64,000 nt of DNA from Treponema vincentii F0403 (GTDB lineage: Bacteria > Spirochaetota > Spirochaetia > Treponematales > Treponemataceae), in NCBI RefSeq assembly GCF_000412995.1, contig NZ_KE332512.1:1689604-1753603 (forward strand). The letters are read 5' to 3'. Below are positions 61,637 through 64,000 of this stretch, piece after piece; within the stretch, counting starts at the first letter, position 1, and each line of letters begins with the position of its first letter. A program made the position numbers and the translations under genes. A model generated the notes under the pieces. The model saw only the letters and a list, made by a program, of their open reading frames with translations, was not told the origin of the DNA and searched no databases.

Positions 61637-62620
61637 TTATCCAATATATTTGCGATGGGCAATTTTTACATTGCTTTGTTTGACCATCGCGTACTGTAAT
61701 GTGGTATCGATACGTTTATGTCCTAAAAGCTGCTGCAGCTGTTCGATGGGCATCCCCTTATCAATTGCCATGGTTGCCAATGTTCTTCTGAACTTATGGG
61801 GATGAACCCGCTGCAGTCCTAACTGTTTGCCTAACCGGCGCAAACAGGTTTCAATACCGCCGATATTCATTCTATTATATGGCGATTTAAGGGAGACAAA
61901 AAGAGCAGGATTTTCATCTGTTCTACTCCTAAGGTAATTTTTTAAGTGAATCTTTGTCCGCGCATCAAAATATACCACGCGTTCTTTATTCCCTTTGCCG
62001 AATACAACACATTCTCGTTCGTTAAAATCTATATCATTCCTATTAAGAAGCACCATTTCTCCTACTCTCATGCCGGTTGACGCAAGCATGTCTATTATTG
62101 CCAAATCGCGCGGTTCGGTGCAGTTATCCCGCATCATTTCTAAAACTTCATCAGAATACGTTTCTTTTATGTTCGTTACCGCTTTTACTTTATGGATTCG
62201 CCGTACCGGACTTTTTAGAATATGATCTTCATCTTCAAGCCACGAGAAAAAACTTGATAATATCCGGCGGATATTATCAATGGTAACTCTACAGGACTTT
62301 TTTTGCTGCTGATAGTCTGTAAGATACGTGCGTATATCCTCCGTTTCAATCTGTTTTACATCTTTTTTTACCGCAGAAAGCATCGATTGAATGGTAGTCT
62401 GGTAGTATTTTAACGATTTTTCCGAACAGCCTTCAATCCTCTTCGCAGATAAAAATAAATCCACTAAATTAAGTGCAGAATCCTCCGAATTTTTTTCTGT
62501 TTTTGTTATTTCATACTGGAAAAGAACATATTGCATTACCTTTTGCAGTTTTTCAAGCTGATCGTTATTTAAGTATGGCAACATAGCCTGCATAACATCA
62601 TTTACCAGATTTTGTTTCAT
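61637..62620 (-). CDS. Tyrosine recombinase of the hsdS locus
   Basis: 327 residues. Catalytic residues: R185 (STGMRVGEMVLL), H275 and R278 (HPHKFRRTLAT), H301 (LLGHKRID) and Y310. N-terminal SAM-like core-binding domain (residues 50-140). It lacks the IntI-specific insertion of the gene at 11,006. Such recombinases are known to accompany phase-variable type I hsdS genes. It lies between motif copies C and D and directly upstream of hsdS1. Confidence 0.93.
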   Translation of the reverse strand: MKQNLVNDVMQAMLPYLNNDQLEKLQKVMQYVLFQYEITKTEKNSEDSALNLVDLFLSAKRIEGCSEKSLKYYQTTIQSMLSAVKKDVKQIETEDIRTYLTDYQQQKKSCRVTIDNIRRILSSFFSWLEDEDHILKSPVRRIHKVKAVTNIKETYSDEVLEMMRDNCTEPRDLAIIDMLASTGMRVGEMVLLNRNDIDFNERECVVFGKGNKERVVYFDARTKIHLKNYLRSRTDENPALFVSLKSPYNRMNIGGIETCLRRLGKQLGLQRVHPHKFRRTLATMAIDKGMPIEQLQQLLGHKRIDTTLQYAMVKQSNVKIAHRKYIG

Positions 62621-62667
62621 TGCATATCTCCTCTCTACCTATGGTATCGGTAAAATAGCGAGGAGCA

Positions 62668-62708
62668 GCCGCTATCGCTACGCTAAATCAGAATTTATCG
62701 GCTGATTG
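62668..62708 (-). repeat. 41-bp direct repeat containing recombination-motif copy D
   Basis: Identical to 59,482-59,522. TAAATCAGAATTTATC at 62683-62698 followed by GGCT. It lies between the end of brnA and the recombinase start (48 bases upstream of it). With copy A it bounds a 3.2-kb segment holding recombinase, hsdS1, RelB and PIN. Confidence 0.85.
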
Positions 62709-62743
62709 AGCTGCTTAATTCAAGGCTGAATGATCGATTTCTG

Positions 62744-63013
62744 CTATAATTGATTAACGGGACAGCCGTTTTGCCGTGCCCAGCGGATAACTTCGTTCAT
62801 GCGTTTTTGATAGCCTTTCACGCCGGAACTTTGCAGCCATGCCAAATTATCCAAGTCTATTCTAAAGGATACCGGTTTTTTTAACGGTTTCCAATTTTTT
62901 AAGTGTCCTTCTGAAAAGTCCTTTTCCGTAAGTTCCGGAATATCCGTAAAATCGATATTTTTACGTAATTCTTCAATTCTTTTAGTTGTAAAACTGTTTG
63001 CACCATTGTTCAT
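62744..63013 (-). CDS. brnA: BrnA-type antitoxin (second brnTA)
   Basis: 89 residues. The C-terminal KKPVSFRIDLDNLAWLQSSG, then KGYQKRMNEVIRWARQ is the BrnA ribbon-helix-helix; the N-terminus IDFTDIPELTEKDF resembles that of the brnA at 18,151. It overlaps brnT by 32 bases. Both are between motif copies D and E. Confidence 0.88.
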   Translation of the reverse strand: MNNGANSFTTKRIEELRKNIDFTDIPELTEKDFSEGHLKNWKPLKKPVSFRIDLDNLAWLQSSGVKGYQKRMNEVIRWARQNGCPVNQL

Positions 63014-63308
63014 AGAATCTTTCCTCTTCTTTTGTCGAAGCGCGGGCGGATATAATCCTTATGCGTTCCCGCTCCGTATAACTGGAAACTATAACTGCAA
63101 ATCCGTTGACTTTAGCAGTTCCAATATATCGTATTTCATCTAAACTTGAATGAATAAAATCTTCCCGTTCCCAAAAAAGAGGATCATCAAACATCGGCAG
63201 GATTTCTTCAAAAGAAATACCGTGTTTTTTCATGTTCAACATCTCTTTTTCTTTGTCCCATTCAAACCGACCGTGTATAACTGTTTCACCCATGTATCTA
63301 CCTATCAT
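62982..63308 (-). CDS. brnT: BrnT-type ribonuclease toxin (second brnTA)
   Basis: 108 residues (an alternative ATG at 63293 gives 103). FEWDKEKEMLNMKKHGISFE, then EREDFIHSSLDEIRYIGTAK, and ERERIRIISARASTKEEERF: BrnT signature. Located 70 bases after the hsdS2 stop; AT-rich promoter with TATACATTC/TGTATATAC between. Confidence 0.88.
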   Translation of the reverse strand: MIGRYMGETVIHGRFEWDKEKEMLNMKKHGISFEEILPMFDDPLFWEREDFIHSSLDEIRYIGTAKVNGFAVIVSSYTERERIRIISARASTKEEERFYEQWCKQFYN

Positions 63309-63378
63309 TATTATACATTCTGTATATACAATTCGTCAATTATTTTTTTGATTTATTATCAATGTATAATAAGACACA

Positions 63379-64000
63379 TTAATCTATCTCTATCTTTGAC
63401 ACATCGATCTCTCCGGACATCAGTTTTGGCAGGAGCGTGTCGCGAAGGGCGGAAAGGTTATATATTTCTTTTATATTATTATCGATAGTAGTATTGATAG
63501 CTGCAAATTGATCTATGAGAGCAAAATGATTAAGTTCTTTAGGAGCAATTAATTGGAAATCTTCAAGATTTCCTTTTGTAATAAAGCTAATTACAGAACC
63601 TCGTGCAGCTTTTGTAATTTCAGACAGATGAAATTTCACAGCATAGTACAACCAACTTGCATATTTTGAAATTGTTGGTATTAGCACGTATGTACGTTGA
63701 TATGCTTCAAATTTTCCATTGTACCACTTAACATTAAAATCACCGTTGCCTGCTACAAGAATAGCATTTGCATCAAATGAATATTCATCTGTCCAACTAA
63801 TAGCATGCGAGCAGCTAAAAAACGGATAACGTCCTTTTTCTGATGCAGTATTCGCGTTTTTCTTTCCCGTTATCACCGGTAAAAAGTCTCCTAACCGATA
63901 TTCTATCCAATCATCCGGCATTGTGCCGCCGAACGGCTCAAAATCAATAAACCACGACTTAAAAATTGCCTGCGCTTGCTGCTCTAAATTAGTATTTATC
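63379..64000 (-). CDS. hsdS: HsdS2, second target-recognition half (partial, runs off the right edge)
   Basis: The frame is open from the window edge to the stop at 63379: INTNLEQQAQAIFKSWFIDF, then EPFGGTMPDDWIEYRLGDFL, a target-recognition domain different from that of hsdS1, and the end ALRDTLLPKLMSGEIDVSKI. First target-recognition domain and hsdM would lie beyond base 64,000. The last 16 bases of the window are motif copy E. Confidence 0.9.
   Translation of the reverse strand, partial: INTNLEQQAQAIFKSWFIDFEPFGGTMPDDWIEYRLGDFLPVITGKKNANTASEKGRYPFFSCSHAISWTDEYSFDANAILVAGNGDFNVKWYNGKFEAYQRTYVLIPTISKYASWLYYAVKFHLSEITKAARGSVISFITKGNLEDFQLIAPKELNHFALIDQFAAINTTIDNNIKEIYNLSALRDTLLPKLMSGEIDVSKIEID
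63907..64000 (-). repeat. 94-bp identical repeat, copy in hsdS2, with motif copy E
   Basis: Matches 60,926-61,019 exactly and ends with TAAATTAGTATTTATC at 63985-64000. Identity may continue outside the window; I cannot see it. Upstream of it hsdS2 should carry a first target-recognition domain. Confidence 0.92.

Noticed and set aside
59482..62708. Insertion sequence bounded by 41-bp repeats
   Set aside because: Repeats are direct, not inverted, no transposase is present, and the only recombinase is a tyrosine type; a site-specific unit fits better.

Overview
The window looks like a chromosomal accessory region of a host-associated Treponema (spirochaete). Supporting evidence: a reverse-oriented integron (intI transcribed in the same direction as its cassettes, the arrangement described in T. 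denticola), two ECF transporter operons whose S components are of the MptD/Trep_Strep type, and many small toxin-antitoxin (TA) modules. The species cannot be fixed from sequence alone. No rRNA, tRNA or CRISPR array was recognised.

Layout. (1) 1-12,290: an AT-rich integron on the minus strand. The order is intI (11,006-12,286), attI, then about ten cassettes running toward base 1: an unknown protein, GyrI-like plus MazEF-like, DUF3781 plus SAP protein, HigBA, a ClbS/DfsB-like protein, VapBC, a CPBP protease, a TM2 protein, a GNAT plus a membrane protein, and an Eco57I-like restriction-modification enzyme that leaves the window. attC sites fall into two sequence families. A second attI carrying the last codons of an intI gene is buried in the array at 4,434-4,621. 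The intI gene has a strong ribosome binding site for a longer reading frame that is cut by an in-frame amber codon. (2) 12.4-22 kb: NhaC antiporter, DNA polymerase IV, MazEF, an EamA half-transporter, an AraC regulator, BrnTA, and the first ECF operon (S-T-fused double ATPase). (3) 22-31 kb: a broken MATE gene, a TetR regulator with three palindromic sites, gene remnants, tandem structured repeats, a second TetR and the second ECF operon. (4) 31-47.6 kb: a patchwork of intact genes (DUF1697, peptidase E, methyltransferase, MATE with TetR, transglutaminase-like protein, malolactic enzyme with AEC carrier, DUF4143 ATPase, radical SAM, EEP nuclease/phosphatase) and many truncated genes. (5) 47.6-56.3 kb: an SPFH/zinc-ribbon/PD-(D/E)XK-like operon, a divergent two-component system with an S-component-like membrane protein, VapBC, orphan antitoxins and a yjdF-family gene with a structured leader. 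(6) 56.3-64.0 kb: a type I restriction-modification island (hsdR, two hsdS loci, a tyrosine recombinase, two TA modules); hsdM would have to lie outside the window.

The most striking part is the last. Five directly oriented copies of a 16-bp motif (TAAATYAGWATTTATC) punctuate the hsdS region beside a tyrosine recombinase gene. They divide it into segments, and two of these each consist of the second target-recognition half of an hsdS gene plus a complete TA module (RelB/PIN in one, BrnT/BrnA in the other). One copy of the motif encodes the INTNL linker inside HsdS. An 80-bp insertion between two copies currently splits hsdS1; removing exactly 80 bp restores a 394-residue HsdS frame. I infer a recombinase-driven exchange system for restriction specificity in which each specificity cassette carries its own addiction module. 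This is inference from architecture; no recombination has been shown here.
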